From assembly GCA_027049035.1 (NCBI GenBank), contig JALTVI010000018.1, positions 62,001-126,000 of the forward strand: 64,000 bases of DNA, written 5' to 3'. A program made the position numbers and the translations under genes. Origin of the DNA: Sulfurovum sp. (GTDB lineage Bacteria > Campylobacterota > Campylobacteria > Campylobacterales > Sulfurovaceae). How positions within the stretch are numbered: position 1 is the first letter of the stretch; every line of letters starts with the position of its first letter. The notes under the pieces were generated by a model, which was given only the letters and a program-made list of their open reading frames with translations, did not search any database and was not told where the DNA came from. Shown here one piece after another: positions 8,751 through 18,060 of this stretch.

Positions 8751-9515
8751 ATGGACTATTTTGCAAAACGCATCATTCCCTGTCTGGATGTAGACGGCGG
8801 ACGTGTGGTAAAAGGGGTCAACTTTGTCGGCCTGCGAGATGCGGGAGACCCGGTCGAAGTGGCACGCCGCTACAATGAGGAGGGGGCGGATGAGCTGACC
8901 TTCCTTGATATCGGGGCAAGCCATGAGGGGCGCGACACCATCGTCGATGTGGTCAAAAAGGTCGCCCAGGAGGTATTCATCCCTCTGACAGTAGGCGGGG
9001 GCATCCGCAAACTGGAAGATATCTACGCTCTGCTCAACGTCGGTTGCGACAAGGTGAGCATCAACTCTGCAGCCATCAAACGACCCGCATTCATCGAAGA
9101 GGGTGCGAAGCGTTTCGGTTCGCAGTGTATCGTCGTGGCCATCGACGCCAAGCGTGTCGGAGAGAACGAGTGGCACATCTTTACCCACGGCGGCCGTAAC
9201 GATACGGGTATCGATGCAGTAGAGTGGGCCAAGGAGGCGTACGAGAGGGGTGCGGGCGAGCTTCTGGTAACCTCTATGGACGCCGACGGCACCAAGGCGG
9301 GATTTGACAATGCACTCAACCGTGCTATCGGTGAAGTGGTCAATATCCCGGTCATCGCCAGCGGCGGCGCGGGAACGATGGAGCATATGAAAGAGGCATT
9401 CACCGAGGGTAATGCCGATGCCGCCCTTGCCGCTTCTATCTTCCACTTTAGAGAGATAGACATTATGGATCTCAAGCGCTACCTCAAGGCAGAAAACATT
9501 CCGGTGAGGCTCTGA
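8751..9515 (+). CDS. hisF: Imidazole glycerol phosphate synthase, cyclase subunit
   Basis: The 254-residue (beta/alpha)8 protein starts [15 protein letters not shown], with catalytic Asp in [13 protein letters not shown] and the second in VVAIDAKRV; phosphate-binding loops are VGGGIR and ASGGAGT. HisF closes the imidazole ring in histidine synthesis using ammonia from HisH. I place the start at the ATG at 8751, with GGAGAA upstream, rather than the adjacent TTG. Its stop overlaps the start of the next gene by one base; hisH is not adjacent. Confidence 0.96.
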   Translation: MDYFAKRIIPCLDVDGGRVVKGVNFVGLRDAGDPVEVARRYNEEGADELTFLDIGASHEGRDTIVDVVKKVAQEVFIPLTVGGGIRKLEDIYALLNVGCDKVSINSAAIKRPAFIEEGAKRFGSQCIVVAIDAKRVGENEWHIFTHGGRNDTGIDAVEWAKEAYERGAGELLVTSMDADGTKAGFDNALNRAIGEVVNIPVIASGGAGTMEHMKEAFTEGNADAALAASIFHFREIDIMDLKRYLKAENIPVRL

Positions 9516-10084
9516 TGATCGTCTGCGCGGGCCGTATCGAACAGTTCGATTTCGCCCAGCCAGTGGGTATAGGAATGGTCGAAGCGGCTGTCACACTGAC
9601 ACAGCTGTGTGAAAAAGAGAAGCCTGAAAACATTCTCTTTGTAGGGACGGCAGGCTCCTACGGCAGACACGGGATATTCGATATCGTTGCATCCCATACG
9701 GCGGCCAACATCGAGCAGAGCCTTTTGGAGGGGAAAGCTTACTCACCCATTGGGGAGGCACTGGGCGGCATCACCTGTGAAGGTGCAGAGGAGATATTTC
9801 CTGAGGTTTCACGTGAAACAAACGATGCCGTGATCGTCAACTCCTCAAACTACATCACGACCAACAGAGCGCTGTGGGACGCCTACACGTCGCGCGGCAT
9901 CGTGCTGGAGAATATGGAGTTTTTCGGAGTGGTGCAGGCAGCAAAGCAGTACGGCATCCCCGCTGCGGGACTCTTTATTGTCACCAACTATTGTGACGAG
10001 AATGCGCATCGTGATTTTTTGAAGCATCATAGTGAGGCGATGTCCAAGCTAACACAGTATGTCGGCAGGTATTTCAATGCATAA
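9515..10084 (+). CDS. Phosphorylase-superfamily (purine nucleoside phosphorylase-like) protein
   Basis: The 189-residue protein carries GTAGSYG near residue 45, similar to the phosphate-binding GTAG motif of the PNP/MTA-nucleosidase superfamily, and ENMEFFGVVQAAKQYGIP, which matches the nucleoside-binding E-x-M-E region. It is shorter than typical PNPs (about 235), so the exact substrate is uncertain. It is translationally coupled to hisF. A 15/16 match to parS is embedded in codons 97-102 (VSRET). Confidence 0.78.
   Translation: MIVCAGRIEQFDFAQPVGIGMVEAAVTLTQLCEKEKPENILFVGTAGSYGRHGIFDIVASHTAANIEQSLLEGKAYSPIGEALGGITCEGAEEIFPEVSRETNDAVIVNSSNYITTNRALWDAYTSRGIVLENMEFFGVVQAAKQYGIPAAGLFIVTNYCDENAHRDFLKHHSEAMSKLTQYVGRYFNA
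9805..9820. promoter_or_regulatory. parS-like ParB-binding site 1
   Basis: GGTTTCACGTGAAACA matches the parS consensus TGTTTCACGTGAAACA at 15 of 16 positions. The 14-base palindromic core GTTTCACGTGAAAC is perfect. It lies within the phosphorylase-like coding sequence. Confidence 0.75.
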
Positions 10085-10730
10085 AGTGCTAAAAGGAAGA
10101 GTGGTTACATGGAATTCGGAGAAAAGTTTTGGATTTATTCAGCCTGATAACGGTTCAAGCCAGATTTTTATTCATATTTCAGATTTTAAAGAACGAGGCG
10201 TTCCCCCTGCTGTAGGTGAAGTTGTTTTTTACACCGTTGCAACAGGTAAAGACGGCAAAAAAAGAGCTGTCAATGCCTATAGGAACAAAAAGCAATCACA
10301 CGAGAGAGAAAAAACAGAAAAAAAAGAATATGGAAAAAGAGGCGTTTTAAAAAAAAGATATATGCTTATTATAGCCATAGGTGTAATTGTTATGCTGGCA
10401 GGCCGTTTCAATAGTAAAGATTCAGCAACACCGGCCCCACAGCATACAGAATATACAGAAAAGCAGATATATACAAATGAAACTGAAGATATGGAAAAAT
10501 TCCATGAAGAAACAGAAGATTTTATTGCAAAGCATACACGCCAGATACATATCAACGTAAAGAAAGAAAAGCCCAAAAAAGCAGAGCAATATTGGTGTGA
10601 CGGCAGGCAGTATTGCAGTCAAATGCATTCATGTGAAGAGGCAACATATTTTTTAGAGCATTGTCCTGATACCAAAATGGATGGTGACAGGGACGGTATC
10701 CCCTGTGAAGGCCAATGGTGCGGCCATTAA
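10077..10730 (+). CDS. Cold-shock domain / membrane / Excalibur fusion protein
   Basis: From the ATG at 10077 (217 residues) the protein has an N-terminal cold-shock domain ([27 protein letters not shown]), a basic linker, one membrane segment ([17 protein letters not shown], about residues 100-116) and a C-terminal Excalibur-type Cys/Asp domain ([18 protein letters not shown], then [15 protein letters not shown]). The cold-shock fold would be cytosolic and the Asp-rich domain, which resembles Ca-binding Excalibur domains, outside. Its A-rich coding sequence differs from its neighbours, suggesting transfer. It overlaps the previous gene by eight bases. Confidence 0.82.
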   Translation: MHKVLKGRVVTWNSEKSFGFIQPDNGSSQIFIHISDFKERGVPPAVGEVVFYTVATGKDGKKRAVNAYRNKKQSHEREKTEKKEYGKRGVLKKRYMLIIAIGVIVMLAGRFNSKDSATPAPQHTEYTEKQIYTNETEDMEKFHEETEDFIAKHTRQIHINVKKEKPKKAEQYWCDGRQYCSQMHSCEEATYFLEHCPDTKMDGDRDGIPCEGQWCGH

Positions 10731-10752
10731 TATTATTAAGAAAAGAAGCAAG

Positions 10753-11823
10753 ATGAAAACAATACTACAAGATTTAACCAAGGAAGAGTTGACAGAAGCT
10801 ATCAAGCCTGCATTTAGGGCCAAGCAGATCTACCAGTGGATCTACCACAAATATGCAACTTCATTCGAAGAGATGAAAAACCTGCCAAAGGCACTTCGTG
10901 AGGAGTTGGAAGAGAACTATACCTGTACGCCGCTCAAGACCGTTACGGTGCAGGACAGCATCGACGGCAGCCGAAAATATCTCTTTGAATTGCATGACGG
11001 ACATACCGTTGAAGCGGTTTTGCTGCTGATGCGCGACAAGGAGTATCATGAAGATGGCTCTGTGAAGCATCAGGAGCGTTATACAGTCTGTATCTCCTCC
11101 CAGGTAGGGTGCAAGGTAGGGTGTGCCTTTTGTTTGACCGCCAAGGGCGGTTTTATGCGAAATTTGACCCCCGGAGAGATCGTCGAGCAGCTGCGTCTGA
11201 TCAAAAAAGACAATGACATCGCTGCCAACCGCCGTGTCAACATCGTCTTTATGGGGATGGGAGAGCCGCTTGACAACCTCGATGCGGTTGCCAAATCGGT
11301 CAAAATCTTTGCAGATGAAGAGGGGATGGCCATTGCGCCGCACCGTCAGACCATCTCAACCTCCGGGCTCAGCAGCAAGATAGAGAAGCTTGGCAAGATG
11401 GAGCTTGGCATCAATCTTGCCATCTCACTGCACGCGGTCGATGACGAGCTGCGCCAGCAGCTGATGCCGATCAACAAAGCCTACAACATCGAGTCGATCA
11501 TCACTGCGGTCAAAAACTTTCCTGTCAACGACAGAAAGCGTGTGATGTTCGAGTACCTTGTCATCAAGGATGTCAACGATGATATCAGTGCGGCAAAGAA
11601 ACTGCTCAAACTCCTTGACGGCATCAAAGCGAAGGTCAATCTCATCTACTTCAACCCTTACGGCGGCACGGAGTTCAAGCGTCCGACCGAAGAGGATATG
11701 AAGAAGTTTCAGGAGTATTTAACCAAAAGAGGACTACATTGCACCATCCGCGAGTCCAAGGGGCTCGACATTTCCGCTGCCTGCGGCCAGTTGCGCGAGC
11801 AGGAAGCAAAAGGAGAGGTATAG
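10753..11823 (+). CDS. rlmN: 23S rRNA/tRNA adenine C2-methyltransferase RlmN
   Basis: The 356-residue radical-SAM enzyme has CKVGCAFC (C-x3-C-x2-C) for the 4Fe-4S cluster, the GMGEPLDN motif, and a C-terminal Cys (SAACGQL) that forms the methylated intermediate. RlmN methylates A2503 of 23S rRNA and A37 of some tRNAs. I chose the ATG at 10753 because MKTILQDLT matches the usual N-terminus and AGAAG lies just upstream. A tiny membrane-peptide gene follows by one base. Confidence 0.95.
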   Translation: MKTILQDLTKEELTEAIKPAFRAKQIYQWIYHKYATSFEEMKNLPKALREELEENYTCTPLKTVTVQDSIDGSRKYLFELHDGHTVEAVLLLMRDKEYHEDGSVKHQERYTVCISSQVGCKVGCAFCLTAKGGFMRNLTPGEIVEQLRLIKKDNDIAANRRVNIVFMGMGEPLDNLDAVAKSVKIFADEEGMAIAPHRQTISTSGLSSKIEKLGKMELGINLAISLHAVDDELRQQLMPINKAYNIESIITAVKNFPVNDRKRVMFEYLVIKDVNDDISAAKKLLKLLDGIKAKVNLIYFNPYGGTEFKRPTEEDMKKFQEYLTKRGLHCTIRESKGLDISAACGQLREQEAKGEV

Positions 11824-11824
11824 T

Positions 11825-11926
11825 ATGCCTGATGTACAGATAGCGTTGTTGGTATTCATTGTATTGGTCGTCGGTATCGGCGGCGGCTGGTTCGTCTATG
11901 AAGCGAACAGAAGCGATGAGGAATAG
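11825..11926 (+). CDS. 33-residue single-pass membrane peptide
   Basis: The ATG one base after the rlmN stop opens a 33-codon frame. It encodes a hydrophobic segment (residues about 5-25, IALLVFIVLVVGIGGGWFVY) and a short charged tail (EANRSDEE). AGGAGAGG lies upstream within rlmN, a strong ribosome-binding site at suitable spacing. The layout suggests a real small membrane protein coupled to rlmN. The function is unknown. Confidence 0.6.
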   Translation: MPDVQIALLVFIVLVVGIGGGWFVYEANRSDEE

Positions 11927-11931
11927 ATAGG

Positions 11932-12304
11932 TAGCAGGGAGTAGGTAGGAAGTAGGAGTGAGGAGTTTCCGTCATCCCGCACTTGATGCGGGATTTTGAC
12001 GTTCTTTGTGGAACAGTTATTGGTAACTGGTGTATTGGTTATTGGTGTTTCAGTCTCTTGCTGGAACCGAAAATTTAACGAAGTGTATACCTTTAAGTGC
12101 ATTTTCGGCCCCTCTGGCGAGGATTAATCCTCGCTTCCAAATTACTGTCATCCCGTACTTGATGCGGGATTTTGACGCAGTTCTGCAGGTAGACGCAAAG
12201 ACTCCTGCTTTTGCAGGATGACGAAGTTTTTAAGGTTGATTTCAATCAAACTGTGCAAAATTTCCTCAATCCTCAATCCTCAATCCTCAATCCTCAATCC
12301 TCAT
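11932..12304. repeat. Composite intergenic repeat, copy 1
   Basis: This noncoding block combines palindromes of the TCATCCCGNACTTGATNCGGGAT type (near 11972 and 12148), an ATTGGT-word array (about 12017-12050), a GGAACCGAAAATTTA...ATTTTCGG stem element, a TCCTGCTTTTGCAGGA hairpin, and a terminal tandem heptamer TCCTCAA (12263-12304: five copies plus a TCCTCAT). Related blocks occur near 24.2, 32.4 and, inverted and partial, 17.9 kb. The last heptamers supply the stop codon of the RluA-type gene. Confidence 0.85.
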
Positions 12305-13226
12305 TAAACTTCCTCTTCCCTTTCCCGCAAATCAACCCCTTCATCCCCGCAAAGTTCTCCTTGCTCTCAATAAAATAGGTCGCTCCATATGGAAACTTCA
12401 AGGTCTGTGCATGCAGCATCAGGCGTGTGGCGCCGGTCTGTTCGAAGCGCTCCTCCGGTGTCAGTGTATCGTCGAGGTAAGCGTTGGCGGTTTCGAATGT
12501 CGTACCGTATATGGGGTCACCGAGGATGGGGTGTTTCACGTGAAACAGATGTACGCGTATCTGGTGTGTACGGCCTGTGATTGGGTAACAGGCAAGCAGT
12601 GTGGCATCAAGGGTTTCATCGTAAAGAAGCGGTTTAAAATCGGTGTGGGCATGTTTGCCTGTGGGGTCGATGAAGACCTTGTGTTTGCACTCCGAGTAAT
12701 CGTCGTTGACCTTGATGGGCATATCTACCGAAAAAGGGTTCTCGACTTTGCCGTCGACCCATGCAAGGTAACTCTTCTGTATTGTTTTGCGTTCAAAGGA
12801 ACTCTTTAGAAAGTTTTCCGCCTTCTTGTGTTTGCTTGCAAGCAGCAGGCCCGAGGTCTCCATATCGATGCGGTGAACGGCATTGGCGTTCTCTCCGTGG
12901 AGTGTGCGTATCTCATCGAGCATCGAATAGGGGGTGGACATGGTGTTGGGGTGAACAAGAATACCGGAGGGTTTTTCGAAGACCATGAAATCCTTTGTCT
13001 GAAAGAGGGGTTTGCGTCCCTGCGACTGCGGTACGAAGTAGACCACTTCGACAACGCCAGGCTCCAGTTTCGTTCCAGGATTGTAGATGGACTCACCCTC
13101 TATCAGCAGCCGCCCTTTGCAGACAAGGCGCTGTGCCTGTGCCTGCGTAAAGTTAAATGTACGCATTACAAAGAGGAAGGCTGGCATGGTTTGTTTCACG
13201 TGAAACATCTCTTTGACGAACGGCAT
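12294..13226 (-). CDS. RluA-family pseudouridine synthase
   Basis: The 310-residue protein has an S4-like N-terminal part (AQRLVCKGRLLIEG) and the RluA-type catalytic motif HRIDMETSGLLL with its nucleophilic Asp, plus PITGRTHQIRVHL. It is likely an RluC/RluD-type enzyme; the target uridine is unknown. The start ATG (MPFVKEM) follows GAGGTG. Two perfect parS palindromes fall in the coding sequence, one at codons 7-11 (FHVKQ) and one at an internal FHVKH. The last codons and stop are formed by the TCCTCAA heptamer array. Confidence 0.9.
   Translation of the reverse strand: MPFVKEMFHVKQTMPAFLFVMRTFNFTQAQAQRLVCKGRLLIEGESIYNPGTKLEPGVVEVVYFVPQSQGRKPLFQTKDFMVFEKPSGILVHPNTMSTPYSMLDEIRTLHGENANAVHRIDMETSGLLLASKHKKAENFLKSSFERKTIQKSYLAWVDGKVENPFSVDMPIKVNDDYSECKHKVFIDPTGKHAHTDFKPLLYDETLDATLLACYPITGRTHQIRVHLFHVKHPILGDPIYGTTFETANAYLDDTLTPEERFEQTGATRLMLHAQTLKFPYGATYFIESKENFAGMKGLICGKGKRKFNED
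12532..12547. promoter_or_regulatory. parS-like ParB-binding site 2 (perfect)
   Basis: TGTTTCACGTGAAACA is an exact 16-base palindrome identical to the Bacillus-type parS consensus. It is encoded as LFHVKH inside the RluA-type gene. Confidence 0.88.
13192..13207. promoter_or_regulatory. parS-like ParB-binding site 3 (perfect)
   Basis: This is a second exact TGTTTCACGTGAAACA, 660 bases from site 2, encoded as MFHVKQ at the start of the RluA-type gene. Confidence 0.88.
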
Positions 13227-13331
13227 TTTCACCTCTTTGTTGTAATCAGAATTCGATAGATGTACTATTGAACAAGTTAATAGCTATTTGGGTAAAATAC
13301 TATCAAAATTTTACACACATAAGGGTTAGGT

Positions 13332-14660
13332 ATGGTAGAACGTTATTCGCGTAAAGAGATGGCCGACAACTGGACAATGCAGGCAAAGTATCAGGCGTGG
13401 CTCGATGTCGAACTGGCAGTGGTCAAGGCATGGAACAAGCTGGGGCTCATCCCCGATGAGGATGCAGAGAAGATCATCAAAAACGCTGGCTTCTCCGTCG
13501 AGCGTATCGATGAGATAGAGGCAGTCACCAAACACGACCTCATCGCATTTACCACCTCCGTCTCCGAGACACTGGGTGAAGAGAGCCGCTGGTTCCACTA
13601 CGGTATGACAAGTTCCGACACGGTCGATACGGCTGTAGCACTCCAAATGGTACGCTCACTGAAAATCATTATCGAAGATGTGAAGATGATGATGGAGTCC
13701 ATCAAGAAGCGCGCCTTTGAACACAAAAAGACACTGATGGTCGGACGCAGCCACGGTATTCACGGAGAGCCCATCACCTTCGGTCTGGTGCTTGCAGTCT
13801 GGTACGATGAGATGGCGCGTCACCTCAAGAACCTCGAAGAGACGATGGAGGTCATCAGGGTAGGACAGATCAGCGGCGCGATGGGGAACTTCGCACATGC
13901 GCCGCTCGAGCTTGAAGAGATCGCGATGGAGGAGCTTGGCCTTAAACCTGCTCCCGTCTCCAACCAGGTAATTCAGCGTGACCGCTATGCGCGTCTGGCA
14001 TCCGCACTGGCACTGCTTGCCTCCTCTGTAGAGAAGTTCGCCGTACAGGTACGCCACTGGCAGCGTACAGAGGTCTATGAAGTTGAGGAGTACTTTGCCA
14101 AAGGGCAGAAGGGCTCTTCCGCTATGCCGCACAAGCGTAACCCGATTCTCACAGAGAACATCACAGGCCTTGCGCGCATCATCCGTGCCTACGCCACACC
14201 GGCGATGGAGAATGTCGCACTCTGGCATGAGCGTGACATCTCCCACTCCTCCACCGAGCGATTCTGGCTGCCGGACTCCTTCATTACGACCGACTTCATG
14301 CTCCACCGTATGAACGGGGTCATTGCCAACATGACCGTCATGCCGGAGAACATGATGAAGAACCTCAACCTCACCGGCGGGCTTGTCTTCTCGCAGCGAG
14401 TACTGCTCGAACTGCCAAAAGCGGGTGTCAGCCGTGAAGATGCCTACAAGATCGTACAGCGCAACGCAATGAAGGTGTGGGAGGAGATCCAGCAGGGCAA
14501 ACCGACTGTCAACGAAAAAGGCGAGTCTCTCTACCTCCAGTACCTGCTTGAAGACAAGGAGCTTAGAGAGAAGCTGAGTGAGGAGCAGATTAGGGAGTGT
14601 TTCAACTACGACTACTATACCAAAAACGTAGACAAAATCTTCGATCGCGTCTTCAAATAG
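13332..14660 (+). CDS. purB: Adenylosuccinate lyase
   Basis: The 442-residue protein has the fumarase/aspartase-superfamily signature GSSAMPHKRNP, the HGIHGEP segment with catalytic His, and TSSDTVDTA. PurB acts twice in purine synthesis, splitting SAICAR and adenylosuccinate to release fumarate. Its length matches the family. AGGGTTAGGT precedes the ATG. The stop codon lies inside the left arm of a long stem that ends in a T-run, followed by a five-copy tandem repeat. Confidence 0.96.
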   Translation: MVERYSRKEMADNWTMQAKYQAWLDVELAVVKAWNKLGLIPDEDAEKIIKNAGFSVERIDEIEAVTKHDLIAFTTSVSETLGEESRWFHYGMTSSDTVDTAVALQMVRSLKIIIEDVKMMMESIKKRAFEHKKTLMVGRSHGIHGEPITFGLVLAVWYDEMARHLKNLEETMEVIRVGQISGAMGNFAHAPLELEEIAMEELGLKPAPVSNQVIQRDRYARLASALALLASSVEKFAVQVRHWQRTEVYEVEEYFAKGQKGSSAMPHKRNPILTENITGLARIIRAYATPAMENVALWHERDISHSSTERFWLPDSFITTDFMLHRMNGVIANMTVMPENMMKNLNLTGGLVFSQRVLLELPKAGVSREDAYKIVQRNAMKVWEEIQQGKPTVNEKGESLYLQYLLEDKELREKLSEEQIRECFNYDYYTKNVDKIFDRVFK

Positions 14661-14768
14661 GCGGATTGCACCGCATCTTCGAGGGAGTGCTCTCGGTCAC
14701 TTACTTGTAGTAAGCTCCCTCGGCACAACCCTCAAACCTGCAGCACACTCCGCCTATTTGGTTTTTTT
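14654..14768 (+). terminator. Long-loop stem and T-run after purB
   Basis: CAAATAGGCGG (14654-14664, spanning the purB stop) is the exact complement of CCGCCTATTTG (14750-14760), followed by G and seven T. Between them are nested stems GGGAG/CTCCC and CTTAC/GTAAG. It resembles a large intrinsic terminator. The right arm is repeated in the tandem copies downstream. Confidence 0.5.
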
Positions 14769-15189
14769 AAGCATCTTTGAGGGAGTACCTTAGTCACTTG
14801 CTCGTAGCAAGCTCCTGCGGTACAGCCCTCCTTGTGCTTGCACTCTCTGTGAGAAACCTACAGCACACTCCACCTATTTGATTTTGGTACATGATTGCAC
14901 CGTACCTTTGGAGGAGTGCGCTCAGTCACTGGAGAACCGTCAGGCGATCCGTATATGCCGCAGGCATAGGAGACGACAGGAAAAAGCAAGCTCCTTCGGC
15001 ACAACCCCTCCCCAAATCTGCAGCACACTTCACCTATTTGGGTTTGAGAGATAATGGCACCACTCAATCCTCAACTCTTAACCCTAAAACCCCTCCATCA
15101 CACTCCACCTATTTGTGTTCATTAGTGGATTGCACCACTTAATCCTCAATCCTTAACCCTAAAACCTCCATCACACTCCGCCTATTTAG
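14661..15189 (+). repeat. Five-copy degenerate tandem repeat between purB and nrdA
   Basis: Five units end near 14760, 14880, 15040, 15115 and 15189, each with the 3' signature CACTYCRCCTATTTR. Units are about 100, 120, 160, 75 and 74 bases. Units 1 and 2 hold an internal hairpin whose stem changes from CTTAC/GTAAG to CTTGC/GCAAG, a compensatory change. Unit 3 has an insertion with TATGCC-GCA-GGCATA in its place. Units 4 and 5 replace the hairpin with ATCCTCAA/TTAACCCTAAAA words of the heptamer type. No convincing gene is present. Confidence 0.8.
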
Positions 15190-15191
15190 GT

Positions 15192-15209
15192 GTTGACACT
15201 TTTGTCAAC
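15192..15209 (+). promoter_or_regulatory. Dyad upstream of nrdA
   Basis: GTTGACA-CTTT-TGTCAAC is a perfect 7-bp inverted repeat about 190 bases before the nrdA start. It has no T-run, so it could be a protein-binding site or a short hairpin. The rest of 15210-15395 is AT-rich leader with a possible -10 (GTAAAAT) near 15309. Confidence 0.35.
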
Positions 15210-15395
15210 TCTATCCACTTTACAAACCCCTTTTTTAATTACCTGCCCTTATAACAATATTGCCCAAAAATGATACAGAATTTCAAACGCAATTAACCAT
15301 AATTTGAGTAAAATCGGGTAATCTTTTTACCCCAAACGAGGGGGTATCAAAATGTCACAGGCATGTTATTCTATGCCGATAATTCAGGAGTATGT

Positions 15396-17765
15396 ATGAT
15401 TCGTGTTGTAAAGAGGAACGGTAGGGTAGAAACACTGGATGTCAGCAAGATCCAGAAGTATACATCGGCAGCGGTTGAGGGGCTTTCAGGGGTAAGCCAG
15501 AGCGAGCTTGAGGTCGATGCCAAGCTGCAGTTCCGTGACATGATCACTTCCGAAGAGATCCAGACAACACTCATCAAAACTGCAGTCGACAAGATCGATA
15601 TCGACCGTCCCAACTGGACCTTTGTCGCCGCACGTCTTTTCCTCTATGACCTCTACCATAAAGTCACCGGATTTACCGGTTACAACCACCTGCGTGAATA
15701 TTTCGAAAAAGGGGAGAAGGAGGGGCGTATCGTCCTCGGGCTCAAAGAGAAGTACGACCTTGACGACCTCAATGACTATATCAAGCCGGAGCGTGACCTG
15801 CAGTTTACCTATCTTGGTATCAGAACACTTTATGACCGATACCTGATCAAAGACAGAAAGGGCAACCCCATTGAGCTTCCTCAGCAGCTCTTTATGGCCG
15901 TGGCGATGTTCCTTGCACAGAATGAGTTCGACTGCCAGACCTGGGCGAAGAAGTTTTACGATATCCTGAGCAAGTTCGAAGTAATGGCAGCGACACCGAC
16001 CCTCTCCAACGCCCGTACACCGCGCCATCAGCTCAGCTCCTGCTACATCGGGTCAACCCCTGATAACATCGAGGGGATCTTCGACGGTTATAAGGAGATG
16101 GCACTGCTCTCCAAGTTTGGCGGCGGTATCGGCTGGGACTGGATGCAGGTGCGCGGTATGGGCTCCTATATCGACGGACACAAGCATGCGGCAGGCGGTA
16201 TTGTGCCGTTCCTGAAAATCGCCAACGATGTCGCCATCGCGGTCGACCAACTTGGTACACGAAAAGGGGCGATTGCCGTCTACATCGAGCCGTGGCATGT
16301 CGATGTCAAAGATTTCCTGGACCTCAAGAAGAACTCCGGAGAGGAGCGTCGCCGTGCGCATGACCTCTTCCCGGCACTCTGGCTCAACGACCTCTTCATG
16401 GAGCGTGTGGCGAACGACGAGATGTGGACCCTCTTCGATCCATTTGAAGTCAAGGAGCTGACCGAGCTCTATGGCGAGGCGTTCGAGAAGCGCTATGTCG
16501 AGCTTGAGAACAGTGATGATGATATTACCCGGGAGCGCATCTCCGCCAAGGGGCTTTGGAAAGAGATTCTGCGCTCCTACTTCGAAACAGGCAACCCTTT
16601 CCTCACCTTCAAAGACACAGCCAATCGTGCCAACCCCAACAAGCATGCGGGTATTATCCGCAGTACCAACCTCTGTACGGAGATCTTCCAGAACACCAAG
16701 CCAAACTACTACAAGACGCGCTTCAGATTCGTTGACGGTACGGTTGAGTCGTACGATGAGAACGAGATGTTGACAGTTGACAGCGGTGTGACAAAGCCTG
16801 CCAAGAAGGTAACCGCACTTGACAGCCTCAACGGCAAGCAGATCTGGATCGTTGACAAGGAGTGTATCGACGGCGATACGGCTGTCTGTAACCTTGCCTC
16901 TGTTAACCTCTCCAAGATCAATACCCGAGAGGATTTCGAGCGTGTTGTACCGATTGCGGTAAGAATGCTCGACAACGTCATCGACCTCAACTTCTACCCG
17001 CTGGCGAAGGTCAAGCGCACCAACGAGAAGTCGCGCTCCATCGGACTCGGTGTCATGGGTGAAGCGCAGATGCTTGCCGAGCACAAGATAGAATGGGGAA
17101 GTCCGGAGCATCTTGAAAAGATCGATGAGGTGATGGAGTCCTTCTCCTACTACACCATCGAGGCTTCCAGCAACCTTGCCATCGAAAAGGGTACCTACCC
17201 CAACTTCGAGGGCTCCGACTGGTCCAAGGGGATCTTCCCTATCGACAAGGCTAACGAGAATGCCTGCAAACTGGTCGACAGGGGCGGACTCTTCGGTTAT
17301 ACGCACGACTGGCAGAGACTGAGAGAGAAAGTCAAGCAGGACGGTATGCGCAACGGCTACCTGATGGCCATCGCACCGACAAGCTCCATCTCCATCCTCA
17401 CGGGTACTACACAGGCGATCGAGCCGGTCTACAAGCGCAAGTGGTTCGAAGAGAACCTCTCCGGGCTCATTCCTGTCGTCGTGCCGAACCTCTCGCCGGA
17501 TACATGGCAGTACTACACCCCGGCGTACGACCTCGACCAGAACCTGCTCATCAAAGCCGGTGCCATCCGCCAGAAGTGGCTCGACCAGGGACAGTCTCTG
17601 AACATTTTCATCACGCTCGACAAGGCAAGCGGGAAGTATCTCAACGAAATTTACATGAATGCATGGAAGTTCGGGCTCAAATCCACTTACTATCTGCGTT
17701 CACAGTCTCCGGAGAGTACAAACGATGTAGAAGATAGAAGCCAGGAGTGCGTGGGCTGTCAGTAG
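15396..17765 (+). CDS. nrdA: Ribonucleoside-diphosphate reductase, alpha subunit
   Basis: The 789-residue class I reductase starts with an ATP-cone (VVKRNGRVETLDVSKIQKYT, residues 4-23). It then has the substrate-site Cys in LSSCYIG, the conserved NLCTEI motif (FNLCxE/NxCxE type) and the C-terminal redox pair region ECVGCQ. It reduces ribonucleotides to deoxyribonucleotides with NrdB, which is not in the window. AGGAG sits six bases before the ATG at 15396, which fixes the start. Confidence 0.95.
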   Translation: MIRVVKRNGRVETLDVSKIQKYTSAAVEGLSGVSQSELEVDAKLQFRDMITSEEIQTTLIKTAVDKIDIDRPNWTFVAARLFLYDLYHKVTGFTGYNHLREYFEKGEKEGRIVLGLKEKYDLDDLNDYIKPERDLQFTYLGIRTLYDRYLIKDRKGNPIELPQQLFMAVAMFLAQNEFDCQTWAKKFYDILSKFEVMAATPTLSNARTPRHQLSSCYIGSTPDNIEGIFDGYKEMALLSKFGGGIGWDWMQVRGMGSYIDGHKHAAGGIVPFLKIANDVAIAVDQLGTRKGAIAVYIEPWHVDVKDFLDLKKNSGEERRRAHDLFPALWLNDLFMERVANDEMWTLFDPFEVKELTELYGEAFEKRYVELENSDDDITRERISAKGLWKEILRSYFETGNPFLTFKDTANRANPNKHAGIIRSTNLCTEIFQNTKPNYYKTRFRFVDGTVESYDENEMLTVDSGVTKPAKKVTALDSLNGKQIWIVDKECIDGDTAVCNLASVNLSKINTREDFERVVPIAVRMLDNVIDLNFYPLAKVKRTNEKSRSIGLGVMGEAQMLAEHKIEWGSPEHLEKIDEVMESFSYYTIEASSNLAIEKGTYPNFEGSDWSKGIFPIDKANENACKLVDRGGLFGYTHDWQRLREKVKQDGMRNGYLMAIAPTSSISILTGTTQAIEPVYKRKWFEENLSGLIPVVVPNLSPDTWQYYTPAYDLDQNLLIKAGAIRQKWLDQGQSLNIFITLDKASGKYLNEIYMNAWKFGLKSTYYLRSQSPESTNDVEDRSQECVGCQ

Positions 17766-17845
17766 GTTCCAAATGAAAGCGAACCTCCAATAACCAATAG
17801 CTGTTCAATTGTCGTTGCAAGATATAGCATTAAGTGAGGGTAATA

Positions 17846-17935
17846 GAACAATGGAAGCGCGAATTCATTCGCGCCAGGGGCCGGAAGTGCACCTAAAGGT
17901 ATACACTGCATTAAATTTCCGGTTCCATAATCCTT
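17846..17935. repeat. Composite intergenic repeat, partial inverted copy
   Basis: Read on the minus strand, this matches the central part of the 12.1-kb repeat: GGAACCGGAAATTTAATGCA, then GTGTATACCTTTAGGTGCAC, then the hairpin GGCGCGAATGAATTCGCGC. It lies between nrdA and gltA. The flanks 17766-17845 and 17936-18060 contain no convincing gene. Confidence 0.75.
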
Positions 17936-18060
17936 CTATTTCTGGAATATGGACCTCTATGGCTATAGCAGCCAAAATAAGCTGTTTCCACCCTTTTCCC
18001 AGCTTCCGGTATGAAAAAAATAAAAAAAGCGCTTATTTTGGCTTCTGTTTTTGGTGCACC

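Noticed and set aside
11932-12304. Possible CRISPR array in the repeat blocks
   Set aside because: The units are 7 bases in tandem or irregular palindromes, without spacer-repeat spacing, and no cas genes are near.
12532-13207. The two perfect palindromes as ordinary codon coincidence in FHVK peptides
   Set aside because: The full 16 bases match parS twice, including positions free to vary in the codons, and a third near-perfect site lies close by, so coincidence was judged unlikely.
14858-15142. Short frames on both strands between purB and nrdA
   Set aside because: They cross the tandem-repeat units, lack ribosome-binding sites and have no recognisable product.
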